Part shown: piece after piece, positions 29,032-35,898 of the stretch
Layout: every line of letters starts with the position of its first letter
Position numbering within the stretch: the first letter of the stretch is position 1
DNA from: Candidatus Krumholzibacteriia bacterium
GTDB taxonomy: Bacteria; Krumholzibacteriota; Krumholzibacteriia; WVZY01; JAKEHA01
Length of the DNA stretch: 64,000 nt
Assembly (NCBI GenBank): GCA_029865265.1
Contig: JAOUHG010000009.1
Coordinates: 58,948 to 122,947, forward strand
Direction: 5' to 3'
Made by a program: the position numbers and the translations under genes
The notes under the pieces: model-generated
What the model saw: the letters and a program-made list of their open reading frames with translations, nothing else
The model's database searches: none
What the model was told of the DNA's origin: nothing

Positions 29032-29065
29032 AAAGCCCGGCCGTTTGCATGATCGGCCGGGCTTT
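29032..29065 (+). terminator. Intrinsic terminator after the S9 peptidase
   Basis: A 12-bp perfect stem AAAGCCCGGCCG/CGGCCGGGCTTT (29032-29043, 29054-29065) with a 10-nt loop lies 34 nt after the stop codon. Confidence 0.88.
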
Positions 29066-29372
29066 CCAAAACATCCAAGTGGTTGGTATCGATTCCCTCT
29101 CAGCAACGACTCACGCGGTTACTCGGAACCAGTGAAAGGCCCCCGCAAGGACCCGGGGAATACGTCCGCGTGATTTTTAAAAGAAACCTCCACTACCGTT
29201 TTGGATGCCTGTTTGCCCCTGTTCCAAAGGGTCCGGCGGACGGGAAGTACCAGAACCCGGCTCGCCGGCCAGGATGCACCATTGCATCCTGTATGCCACT
29301 ACGACCGACGCTGTAACTTGTTGCATAAATGTTGTTTCGAGATTGGGTCGCGCCGGGACGGTGGAAGGACTT

Positions 29373-29400
29373 TTGACAAACTGTGAACTCTGTTTACAGT
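29373..29400 (+). promoter_or_regulatory. Predicted promoter P1 of the M16 peptidase
   Basis: A perfect TTGACA -35 (29373-29378), a 16-nt spacer and TACAGT (29395-29400) would give a leader of about 150 nt. Confidence 0.6.
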
Positions 29401-29476
29401 CAGGCGTGTGTTTCCGCCCCTCGGAGAGGGTAAATTGGGGCGAAACGGGCGTTTACCCCCGGGGTACAACCCGGGG

Positions 29477-29505
29477 TTCGTCATCCGGCCGGTTTGCGAT
29501 ATAAT
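29477..29505 (+). promoter_or_regulatory. Predicted promoter P2 of the M16 peptidase
   Basis: TTCGTC (29477-29482), a 17-nt spacer and a consensus TATAAT (29500-29505) would start transcription about 45 nt before the ATG. Confidence 0.6.
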
Positions 29506-29544
29506 CAGCGACCTTGATTCTCCCGGTAGTCTCGGCCCTAGAAA

Positions 29545-29556
29545 GGAAACGTTTCC
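29545..29556. promoter_or_regulatory. 12-bp palindrome GGAAACGTTTCC abutting the start codon
   Basis: The perfect palindrome ends at the base before ATG 29557 and contains the GGAAA ribosome-binding site. The AACGTT core resembles LacI/GalR-family operators. It could be a repressor site or an RNA hairpin that hides the RBS. Confidence 0.5.
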
Positions 29557-30939
29557 ATGCAGATTCGCCGTATCGGCGCGGTCATCGCCGCCGCCGCGCT
29601 GCTCGCCAGCCTCGCCGCCTGTGGAAAGGACGAACAGGAGGCCGCCAAATTCGAACGCGCCGACCACGAGACCTTCGTGCGCGACATGTCGGAGATGTCG
29701 TCCTTTACGCTGAAAAACGGCGTCGTCGTGTATCTGCAGGAGGAACGAACCGCGGACCAGGTGGCGGTAGAGTTTCTCTACCAGGCTGGTTTCATGGACG
29801 AGCCCAGGGGCAAGGCACAGCTGTCCCACGTGGCCGAGCACCTCGCCGTCTACTGCGCCAGCGGCAGCTTCGGGGCCAACCAGTCCTACGAAGCGGTCAC
29901 CACCCTCCGCGGTGGCATGCTCAGTGCCGAGGCGGTCTCTGACTTCTCACACATCGACTACATCGTGGAGGCGGATAACCTGGAACTTCCGATGCAGATC
30001 GAATCGCAGCGCATCGCCGGCATCTCGTGCGACGAAGCCACCCGCTCGAGAGAGATGGAGAAGGCCATGCGCGAACTCGACAACGTGATCTCCAACCCCA
30101 AGGGGTCGCTGGCCAAGTACGGGATGATGGCGCTCAACCAGGCCCTCTACTACGGCCAGACCTTCGTCCCCATCCGCGAGGGCGCAAAGCAGATCAGCGC
30201 CCGGGAGGCGGAGGCGTTCGTCCTCGACTACTTCCGCCCCGACGACATGGTCATCGTCATCATCGGAAACATGAAAAAAGCGGACGCCGAGGCCCTGGTG
30301 CGCAAGTACTTCGAGGGCATACCGGGCCGGCCGCAGCCGGAGTTGCCGCGCAAACCTGTGACGGGGAACGTACGCGCCCAGTGGGACATCGACGGACAGG
30401 CGCTGTACTTTGTGGCTGCGGGCCCCTACGATAGTTACCGGGATCGCCTGGTCCTGACCATGTTCGGTTCCTATCTTCACCAGGTACTGATGACAACAGA
30501 GGAAGTCTACCAGCCGTGCCGCTCGGTCTACGCGTCCAACCAGATCTACCGCGTGGACGACATTCCCTTCTTCGTGTTCGCGGAGCCGGCGCAGGGACAC
30601 ACCATCGACGACGTACAGCCGGTGATGCGGCACTACATCGAAGGCGCCGTCGCCAACCTGGACGATTCGCACGTGCTTTCGATCACAGCCAGCATGGTCA
30701 GCTTCGTCACGTCCACCGGACTCAAGGCCAACGTTCCTGATTACCCGATGCTGCATCACCAGGTCATCGGGCAGGAAGCGCTCAACGTGGGCATGAAGCA
30801 CCTGCTGCGCGAGGGGCGCAGCGTGGACGAATTCGTTGCGGAGGTGAACTCGATCAGCGCGGACGAGTTTCGTGCCATCGTTCACAAGTACATCACCCCG
30901 TCCCGCATGCAGGAAATCCGCTTTACCAGCCGCGGCTGA
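29557..30939 (+). CDS. M16 (insulinase/pitrilysin) family metallopeptidase lipoprotein
   Basis: The 460-aa lipoprotein has signal MQIRRIGAVIAAAALLASLAAC with Cys22 as lipid anchor. The M16 inverted zinc motif is H91VAEH95 in LSHVAEHLAVYC, and a Glu-rich helix (EMEKAMRELDNVI) downstream provides the third ligand, so the zinc site looks intact. A second M16-like half follows from about residue 240. In many bacteria M16 proteins come as active/inactive pairs; here only one gene is present. It should act on peptides in the periplasm or at the surface. A GGAAA ribosome-binding site lies inside a palindrome, and two upstream promoters plus a strong downstream terminator make it monocistronic. Confidence 0.88.
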   Translation: MQIRRIGAVIAAAALLASLAACGKDEQEAAKFERADHETFVRDMSEMSSFTLKNGVVVYLQEERTADQVAVEFLYQAGFMDEPRGKAQLSHVAEHLAVYCASGSFGANQSYEAVTTLRGGMLSAEAVSDFSHIDYIVEADNLELPMQIESQRIAGISCDEATRSREMEKAMRELDNVISNPKGSLAKYGMMALNQALYYGQTFVPIREGAKQISAREAEAFVLDYFRPDDMVIVIIGNMKKADAEALVRKYFEGIPGRPQPELPRKPVTGNVRAQWDIDGQALYFVAAGPYDSYRDRLVLTMFGSYLHQVLMTTEEVYQPCRSVYASNQIYRVDDIPFFVFAEPAQGHTIDDVQPVMRHYIEGAVANLDDSHVLSITASMVSFVTSTGLKANVPDYPMLHHQVIGQEALNVGMKHLLREGRSVDEFVAEVNSISADEFRAIVHKYITPSRMQEIRFTSRG

Positions 30940-30966
30940 TCCGCGGCTGTGTGGCGCACAGCGATG

Positions 30967-30998
30967 ACGGCCGCCGGGGACCCCGGCGGCCGTTTTTT
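30967..30998 (+). terminator. Strong intrinsic terminator after the M16 peptidase
   Basis: A 13-bp near-continuous GC-rich stem (30967-30979 with 30981-30993) is followed by six Ts, 27 nt after the stop. Confidence 0.92.
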
Positions 30999-31029
30999 GC
31001 TGTTCGCGCAGATTGTGCAAGATCCCCCC

Positions 31030-31057
31030 TTGACAACCGCCGTTTACTGGTTAGTTT
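31030..31057 (+). promoter_or_regulatory. Predicted promoter of the 31.07-31.55 kb RNA
   Basis: A perfect TTGACA (31030-31035), a 16-nt spacer and TAGTTT (31052-31057) direct transcription into a stretch without a credible open frame, with a start expected near 31065. Confidence 0.55.
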
Positions 31058-31064
31058 ATGTTTC

Positions 31065-31551
31065 GGGACCGATGAAGAGTCGCTTCGAGCAGTAGGCGCA
31101 ACACAACTGACAACTTTCGAGGCGTTACGCGTGCCGCGATCCTTCGGGATCGTGGGGGCAAGGGTGTGCGCTTCGGCGCGAGTGTCCGGTGTGAAACCAC
31201 CCGGAATCGCGCCTGGACCTCGCGTCGCAGCGCAGGCTTGGCGAAAGGAGGAAGTCAGAACCTCCGCAGGCGATCATCGAACCGCTGGAGTCAAGCGGAT
31301 GCGCGCGGGCGGTCGTGGGTCATGGAGGACCGAACGTGTTGGGTCCGCGGTACGGCGGGACGGTACCGTGGGTTCCTCTTGGGGGAGGGGTCTACTTCTG
31401 GGAATCAGATTCGCGCGCCGGCTGCCGCGGCCCATTCGAGTCCGGATGAGGACTGTGCGGGCACCCGGGCCGGACGGCCGGCGCGCATCAGGCAGGCATC
31501 AATCGCCATGGTGTGGGAGAAGAAGGGTCACCGCTTTCGGTGGCCTTTTTT
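31065..31551 (+). ncRNA. Candidate ~490-nt structured non-coding RNA, family not recognised
   Basis: The stretch lies between the M16 terminator and the convergent DUF2061 gene, with its own TTGACA promoter and a terminator ending in a T run at 31551. No start codon with a ribosome-binding site and no protein-like frame is visible. It is dense in hairpins: a 9-bp stem with a C(UUCG)G tetraloop (31134-31155), a second UUCG hairpin GCGC/GCGC (31168-31179), TCCGG..CCGGA (31185-31205), GGACC..GGTCC (31327-31346), CGGTAC..GTACCG (31348-31368) and the terminator. I compared it mentally with RNase P RNA, tmRNA, 6S, SRP RNA and group I/II introns and found none of their conserved cores. It may be a new large RNA, or a divergent member of a known class. 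Confidence 0.5.
31526..31551 (+). terminator. Intrinsic terminator of the candidate RNA
   Basis: GGTCACCG (31526-31533) pairs with CGGTGGCC (31538-31545) over a CTTT loop, followed by six Ts. Confidence 0.88.
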
Positions 31552-31564
31552 CTGCGTGCGCGTG

Positions 31565-31861
31565 TCATTCAATGTAGCCCATGGCGCGCAGCTTGGCGCG
31601 AATCTCGTCCAGGTCTTCCGGCGCCAGCTTGCCGCTTACGTTGAGACTGTCCAGCGGGTGGCGGATCCGCCCCCAGTCGATGCGCAGCCAGATTCGCTCG
31701 TGGAAGTAGTAAAGCACCATACGCACGCTGTGGAAAATGATGGTGATGACGGTCATCTCCTTCCAGTCCCGCGTGACCGCGTAGGCGATCCCACCCAGCA
31801 GAAAGATGCCAATGATGCGCCAGGTGAGCGATTTCACCATCGATCGCTTATGTGTTTCCAT
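31565..31861 (-). CDS. DUF2061 family small membrane protein
   Basis: The 98-aa protein opens with HKRSMVKSLTWRIIGIFLLGGIAYAVTRDW and continues with TIIFHSVRMVLYYFHERIWLRIDWGR, the two-helix pattern and HERxW motif of DUF2061 membrane proteins. In some families this domain is fused to sulfate-assimilation enzymes, but here it stands alone, so no pathway is assigned. The C-terminal ~35 residues (GKLAPEDLDEIRAKLRAMGYIE) form a short charged helix. GGGAAGGG lies about 9 nt before the ATG. It follows the SppA fusion gene on the same strand after 92 nt that contain two hairpins. Confidence 0.85.
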   Translation of the reverse strand: METHKRSMVKSLTWRIIGIFLLGGIAYAVTRDWKEMTVITIIFHSVRMVLYYFHERIWLRIDWGRIRHPLDSLNVSGKLAPEDLDEIRAKLRAMGYIE

Positions 31862-31895
31862 GCGTGTTGCCCTTCCCTCTCGGTAAACAAGAAGC

Positions 31896-31950
31896 GGCGC
31901 GCACCGATGGTGCGCGCCGACTCTCTGGGTAAACGGCCGGACTACCGGCC
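31896..31950 (-). terminator. Two hairpins between the SppA-like gene and the DUF2061 gene
   Basis: A perfect 10-bp stem with a 3-nt loop (31896-31905 / 31909-31918) and a smaller GGCCGG/CCGGCC hairpin (31935-31950) lie between the two minus-strand genes. The first is followed on the minus strand by GCTTCTTGTTT, a weak T tract, so it may act as a partial terminator or processing site. Confidence 0.5.
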
Positions 31951-31953
31951 GGC

Positions 31954-34545
31954 TCACTCTTCGTTCTGGCTCCCGTCCTGCGGGATCGTGCCGGGGGCTA
32001 TCATGCACTGCGCCCGTCCGACATTCTGCACCAGCCGGCGCAGGTAGATCATATCGTAGTCGCTCATGTAGTTCCCGTCCGGCGGCGTCACCTCCCCCTC
32101 GTCGGCGCCGAGCAGCCAGCGCGCGAGCACGACATCCGCCGCGCCCGGCATCGCCAGCATCGATGCCAGTGACATCGACGGTTCCGGTATATCCCACCGG
32201 ATGAAACCACGCGGACCGTACTCGCGAATGGCAACCTCCTCGCCCTCGTCGAGGCCGATCTGCTCGCGCGCGTACGCGATGGCGTCTTGCAGGCCACCGA
32301 TGCGGTCGATGAGCCCGTTGGACTTGGCCTCGACGCCGGTCCACACGCGGCCCTGCGCCAGTTCCTCCACCCGCTCGACGGGCATGCCGCGGTTCTTTGC
32401 CACCGCACCCACGAACCCACTGTACATCGACTTCATCCCCGTCAGTACCTTGTCCCGCTCCTCGTCGGTAACGGCGCGGTGCGGAATCGCCACCGGGAAC
32501 AGCGGCGGGCGCAGCGAATAGAACAGATCGGCGTGTTTGCCCGCTTCCACGAAGTCGCCCTCCATGCCCACTTTCTCGCCGATGCCCTTGTCCCACACCC
32601 AGCCGGAGATCACGCCGATGGACCCGGTGATGGTGGTGGGCTGCGCAAAAATCTGGTCGGCGCACATCGACAGCCAGTAGCCGCCCGACGCCGCCACGTC
32701 ACCCTGGGAAACAATAACCGGCTTCTTCTCCTTCAAACGCCGCAGCTGGCCCGCCACGACATCCGACGCCACCGGGCTGCCGCCCGGCGAGTCCACGCGC
32801 AGCACCACCGCCTTCACCCCGTCGTCCTGGCGCAGCCTGCGCAGCGTCTTTTCCAGTTCGCGCGCGCGGATGCCGGTGTCCATGGCGCACTCCCCGATGG
32901 CGTACACCACGGCGATCTCGGGAATTCCGCCCCACTGCTTGCTCGGGTAGTACTCGTCTGCGAGCTTGTCGGGTCCGACAAACGCCATCTTGCGGCGCTC
33001 GGTCTTGTTCACTGATTCTTTTAGCTCGTCCCAGCGACCCAGCTCGTCCACCAGGTTCTCGGCGAGCGCGCTCTGCCCGGTGAACAACACCTCGTCGTTG
33101 ATCCAGCGATCCACCGTCTCCTCGCTCACACCCCTGCCGGCGGCGAGGCCTTCGCGCATGGTGGCGTAGTACTGGTCCACCAGCGCCTGGCGCTGCTCGC
33201 GGTCGGCCTCGCTCATCTCGTGGCGCACCAGCGATTCCATGGCGCTCTTGTACTTGAGGAAACGCCACTCCTCGATGCCGATACCGAGTTTCTCCGCCAT
33301 GTTGGCCACAAAGGTGCGGCCCAGCACATAACCCGGCAACAGCGCCAGTCCCTCCGGGTCCATCACGATGTGGTCCGCCACGCTGGCCACGTAGTAGGTG
33401 GACATGCCGAACTCGTCGACGAACACCACCACGCGCTTTCCGACCGCGCGCAGTTCCTCGAGGCGATGCCGGATCTCCCACGCCTGCCCCCGCGAGAGCC
33501 GCGCGCCCGACAGGTTGAGGGCGACGCCCGCAACGCGATCGTCGCTACGCGCGCCGTCCAGCGCCGTCAGGACGTCGTGAAACGTCTGCCGCGAATCGAA
33601 GAAGCGGTAACGCGTGTACGGCGGCGAGCCCTTGATGCGCATGTTGAGGTAGCCGCTCTCTTCGAATATCGGGCTCAGCAGCGTCGAGCGCTCCGGATAG
33701 CCCAGCCGGATGCCCCAGTTGGTGAGGGCGAGGTCGCTGTTCTGGTCCCAACGCGGCATCCATGAGCCACGCGTCACGCCCTGGCCGAAACCGGCCCCGA
33801 AGGTGTACGCGAGCCCGATGGTGAAGCCGCGGTCTCCCTCGGCGTCGTCGTCGAAGTAGCGGCCCACGATCTTGAGCCCGGCCGGGATCTCGAGCATGGC
33901 GCCCGCGCTCCACGGACGGGTGTCGGTGCGATCTCCGTCGCGGTAGGCAAGCTCCATGTCACCGAAGACGGTGAGCCGGTCGTTGCCGAGCGGGCGGACG
34001 GCCGCGTCGAGCAACCACTGGTTCGCGGTGGATTCCGTGCTCAGGCTGGCGTTGCCGCCCACCGAGAAGAAGCGCCCGATGCGCGCGGCCAGGGCGAGCT
34101 GGAAAAACTTCTCACGCCCGTAGGAATCGGTGTCCCCGCCCGACCACGCATAGCCGATACCGGCGGTGAACATGCGCGTGCCTCCACCCAACCCGATACG
34201 GTAGTCGGTCACGCTGCGCTCGCCCTGCGGCATCTGATCCTTGGTGTGCACGAAACCAAACCCGAGGTTCTCCAAGCCGATGAAGGTTCCCCAGCGGCTT
34301 GCCTCGGAGAGGGCATCCGCGTCGAAGCTCGACCAGTAGAACTCGAATTCCCCGCCCGGCATCATCGGATAAACAGAAGGGTTCGCGTACCCGCCCACCG
34401 CCTCGGTGAACGCGGTGGGCCCGGTCAGGTTGAAATTGAGCTGTTCATAATAGGATGGAATGGCGCCAAAGGACGTGGCCCGGGCGGAATGCGCCCCCAG
34501 GCAGCCCACTGTCACGAGCGCGGCGGTCAGGCAATGTTTCAACAT
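31954..34545 (-). CDS. sppA: Signal peptide peptidase SppA (67K type) with N-terminal beta-barrel-like extension
   Basis: The 863-aa protein has a signal peptide (MLKHCLTAALVTVGCLGAHSARA). About 290 residues of alternating Gly/aromatic strands follow (RIGLGGGTRMFTAGIGYAWSGG, FFQLALAARIGRFFSVGGNAS split over ~110-170, ELAYRDGDR, FTIGLAYTFGAGFGQG) that look like an outer-membrane or PorV-type barrel. From about residue 320 two S49 domains follow. The catalytic lysine is K433 in LKYKSAME and the nucleophile is S620 in DVAASGGYW, both conserved as in E. coli SppA. The usual SppA67K is about 600 residues with one N-terminal anchor, so the barrel part is an added domain. It should cleave residual signal peptides or membrane peptides. 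AAAGGAG lies 13 nt before the ATG, slightly far. Confidence 0.87.
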   Translation of the reverse strand: MLKHCLTAALVTVGCLGAHSARATSFGAIPSYYEQLNFNLTGPTAFTEAVGGYANPSVYPMMPGGEFEFYWSSFDADALSEASRWGTFIGLENLGFGFVHTKDQMPQGERSVTDYRIGLGGGTRMFTAGIGYAWSGGDTDSYGREKFFQLALAARIGRFFSVGGNASLSTESTANQWLLDAAVRPLGNDRLTVFGDMELAYRDGDRTDTRPWSAGAMLEIPAGLKIVGRYFDDDAEGDRGFTIGLAYTFGAGFGQGVTRGSWMPRWDQNSDLALTNWGIRLGYPERSTLLSPIFEESGYLNMRIKGSPPYTRYRFFDSRQTFHDVLTALDGARSDDRVAGVALNLSGARLSRGQAWEIRHRLEELRAVGKRVVVFVDEFGMSTYYVASVADHIVMDPEGLALLPGYVLGRTFVANMAEKLGIGIEEWRFLKYKSAMESLVRHEMSEADREQRQALVDQYYATMREGLAAGRGVSEETVDRWINDEVLFTGQSALAENLVDELGRWDELKESVNKTERRKMAFVGPDKLADEYYPSKQWGGIPEIAVVYAIGECAMDTGIRARELEKTLRRLRQDDGVKAVVLRVDSPGGSPVASDVVAGQLRRLKEKKPVIVSQGDVAASGGYWLSMCADQIFAQPTTITGSIGVISGWVWDKGIGEKVGMEGDFVEAGKHADLFYSLRPPLFPVAIPHRAVTDEERDKVLTGMKSMYSGFVGAVAKNRGMPVERVEELAQGRVWTGVEAKSNGLIDRIGGLQDAIAYAREQIGLDEGEEVAIREYGPRGFIRWDIPEPSMSLASMLAMPGAADVVLARWLLGADEGEVTPPDGNYMSDYDMIYLRRLVQNVGRAQCMIAPGTIPQDGSQNEE

Positions 34546-34626
34546 GATGACGGAGATGCTCCTTTCCAGAACGGCCGGACACCGAGCCGACATTCTAAAC
34601 CGAGTTCGCCGGTTGATCAATGCAGG

Positions 34627-34656
34627 TTGAGTGCATGGGTGCACCCATCCTACAAT
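34627..34656 (+). promoter_or_regulatory. Promoter of the SGNH gene with a 14-bp palindrome in the spacer
   Basis: TTGAGT (34627-34632), an 18-nt spacer and TACAAT (34651-34656) end 9 nt before the ATG. The spacer contains the perfect palindrome ATGGGTGCACCCAT (34635-34648), an operator-like position that would block RNA polymerase. Confidence 0.55.
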
Positions 34657-34665
34657 GGGCGCAGA

Positions 34666-35898
34666 ATGAGCAAAAGAGCGACCCCAGCCCCGGCCTCGAC
34701 GCCTCCGTCCCGTGCACGCCAGGCGGTGTTCTATGCAATCATGGTCTGCCTTGCCGGCCTCGGCGCCCTGCTGGCCGCGGAGGTCATCCTGCGCGTGGTC
34801 TCGATCCCCGGTATTTCCTACCACGCGTTCTACTACGATTCCGTCACCGGCGGACGCAACTACCCCGGCGCGACCCTCATGTACCGCAATGATCGTGGCG
34901 AGGAAGTTCGCCGCCGCGCCAACGCGTGGGGGTTCCCGGACGTGGAGCACGCCCTGGCGCGTGAGCCGGGCGTCCTGCGCATCGGCTTCTTTGGCGATTC
35001 ATACACCGAGGCCATGCAGGTCCCGCTGGAGGACACGTTCTTTCGCGTCGTCGGCCGGGAGCTGAACGCGCGCCTCGACGAAATGGCGGGCGCAACCAAC
35101 CGTCACGACGAGCCGGTCGAACGGGTCGAGACGATCTGTTTCGGAATGTCCGGCCGCGGCACGCTGCAGTCGTGGCTCGAATGCCAGCAGTGGATGGACC
35201 GGGCCGAGCTCGACTATGTGGTCTATGTCTTCGTGGAGAACGATCCCATGGATCAGATCCAGGCGCTCAAGGAGAGTGACATCGTTCCTTACCCGGTGCT
35301 CTCCGCGGATACGTTCGTGGTGGACCGCTCCTTCCACGAGCGGTATGGGTACAAGGAAAGTGCCGTTCACCGCGCGGGGCAGTACCTCAAGGCCCACTCG
35401 CTCGTGATCAGCACGCTGGAGGGCCGTTTGAAGCTGCTGAAGCGCTTCGGGATCAAACGCCGGGTAACCGAGGCCGAGCGCGTGGGCGCGGTGGGGCACG
35501 GCGGCGCCGCGGGCATGGCGCCGTCCACGTGGCCGGATTCGCTGGTTACGGAGGGAGAGCTGCTGCTGGAGCGCGTCCTCGGCCGCTGGGCACGGGATGT
35601 GGGGCGTGGTGGCCGTCGCTTCGTGGTGCTGCGCGTGCCGCGCGAGGAAGTCCTGCTGGAACCATTGGAGGGGCAGGATTCGTGGGCGCCCGCACTGCAC
35701 GCCTTCTGTGCGCGCGAACACATTCCGCTGGTGGATCCCACGCCCTACCTGGCCGAACGGGAGCGCGCCGGCCACGAGATGTACTACGATCATTTCACAC
35801 GCGAGGGGCACGAAGCCTTCGCCGAGGCATTCGTCGCGTTCCTGATTGCGTCCGAATGCGCACACCACACCACCCCCTTGCCGGAGGAAAACCCGTGA
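34666..35898 (+). CDS. Membrane-anchored SGNH/GDSL-like hydrolase
   Basis: The 410-aa protein has one N-terminal membrane helix (AVFYAIMVCLAGLGALLAAEVILRVV split at 20-45) and then an extracytoplasmic SGNH fold. Block I is IGFFGD111S112YTEAMQVP with S112 as nucleophile, and the C-terminal block V is YYDHFTREGH with the Asp/His pair. The segment YVVYVFVENDPMDQ occupies the block III position. These are features of SGNH acyl-esterases and acetyltransferase-like proteins that modify cell-surface glycans. Substrate is unknown. A promoter with the TACAAT -10 ends 9 nt before ATG 34666. Its stop overlaps the GTG start of the beta-CASP gene by 4 nt. Confidence 0.82.
   Translation: MSKRATPAPASTPPSRARQAVFYAIMVCLAGLGALLAAEVILRVVSIPGISYHAFYYDSVTGGRNYPGATLMYRNDRGEEVRRRANAWGFPDVEHALAREPGVLRIGFFGDSYTEAMQVPLEDTFFRVVGRELNARLDEMAGATNRHDEPVERVETICFGMSGRGTLQSWLECQQWMDRAELDYVVYVFVENDPMDQIQALKESDIVPYPVLSADTFVVDRSFHERYGYKESAVHRAGQYLKAHSLVISTLEGRLKLLKRFGIKRRVTEAERVGAVGHGGAAGMAPSTWPDSLVTEGELLLERVLGRWARDVGRGGRRFVVLRVPREEVLLEPLEGQDSWAPALHAFCAREHIPLVDPTPYLAERERAGHEMYYDHFTREGHEAFAEAFVAFLIASECAHHTTPLPEENP

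Larger units (their letters stand above)
29071..29556. other. 486-nt intergenic region upstream of the M16 peptidase
   Basis: No coding frame here looks real. Contents are a 20-bp perfect dyad AGGATGCA-N4-TGCATCCT (29271-29290), a TTGACA-N16-TACAGT promoter (29373-29400), a GC-rich dyad around 29457-29476 (CCCCGGG..CCCGGGG), a second promoter TTCGTC-N17-TATAAT (29477-29505) and a palindrome at 29545-29556 over the ribosome-binding site. I see no tRNA or known riboswitch. Confidence 0.6.

Noticed and set aside
29071..29556. tRNA gene or riboswitch
   Set aside because: There is no TTCGA-type T-arm with a matching acceptor stem and no recognisable riboswitch core. The dyads fit operators or small hairpins better.
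31065..31551. RNase P RNA, tmRNA, SRP RNA, 6S RNA or a group I/II intron
   Set aside because: The conserved RNase P core (GAGGAAAGUCC..., ACAGAA), a tRNA-like CCA end, the SRP tetraloop region and the group II domain V were not found. A covariance-model search is still the proper test.
30951..32047. Plus-strand open frames over the candidate RNA (about 208 and 293 codons)
   Set aside because: They have no ribosome-binding site, their composition shows no domain, and they run through the terminators at 30967 and 31526 or into the minus-strand genes.
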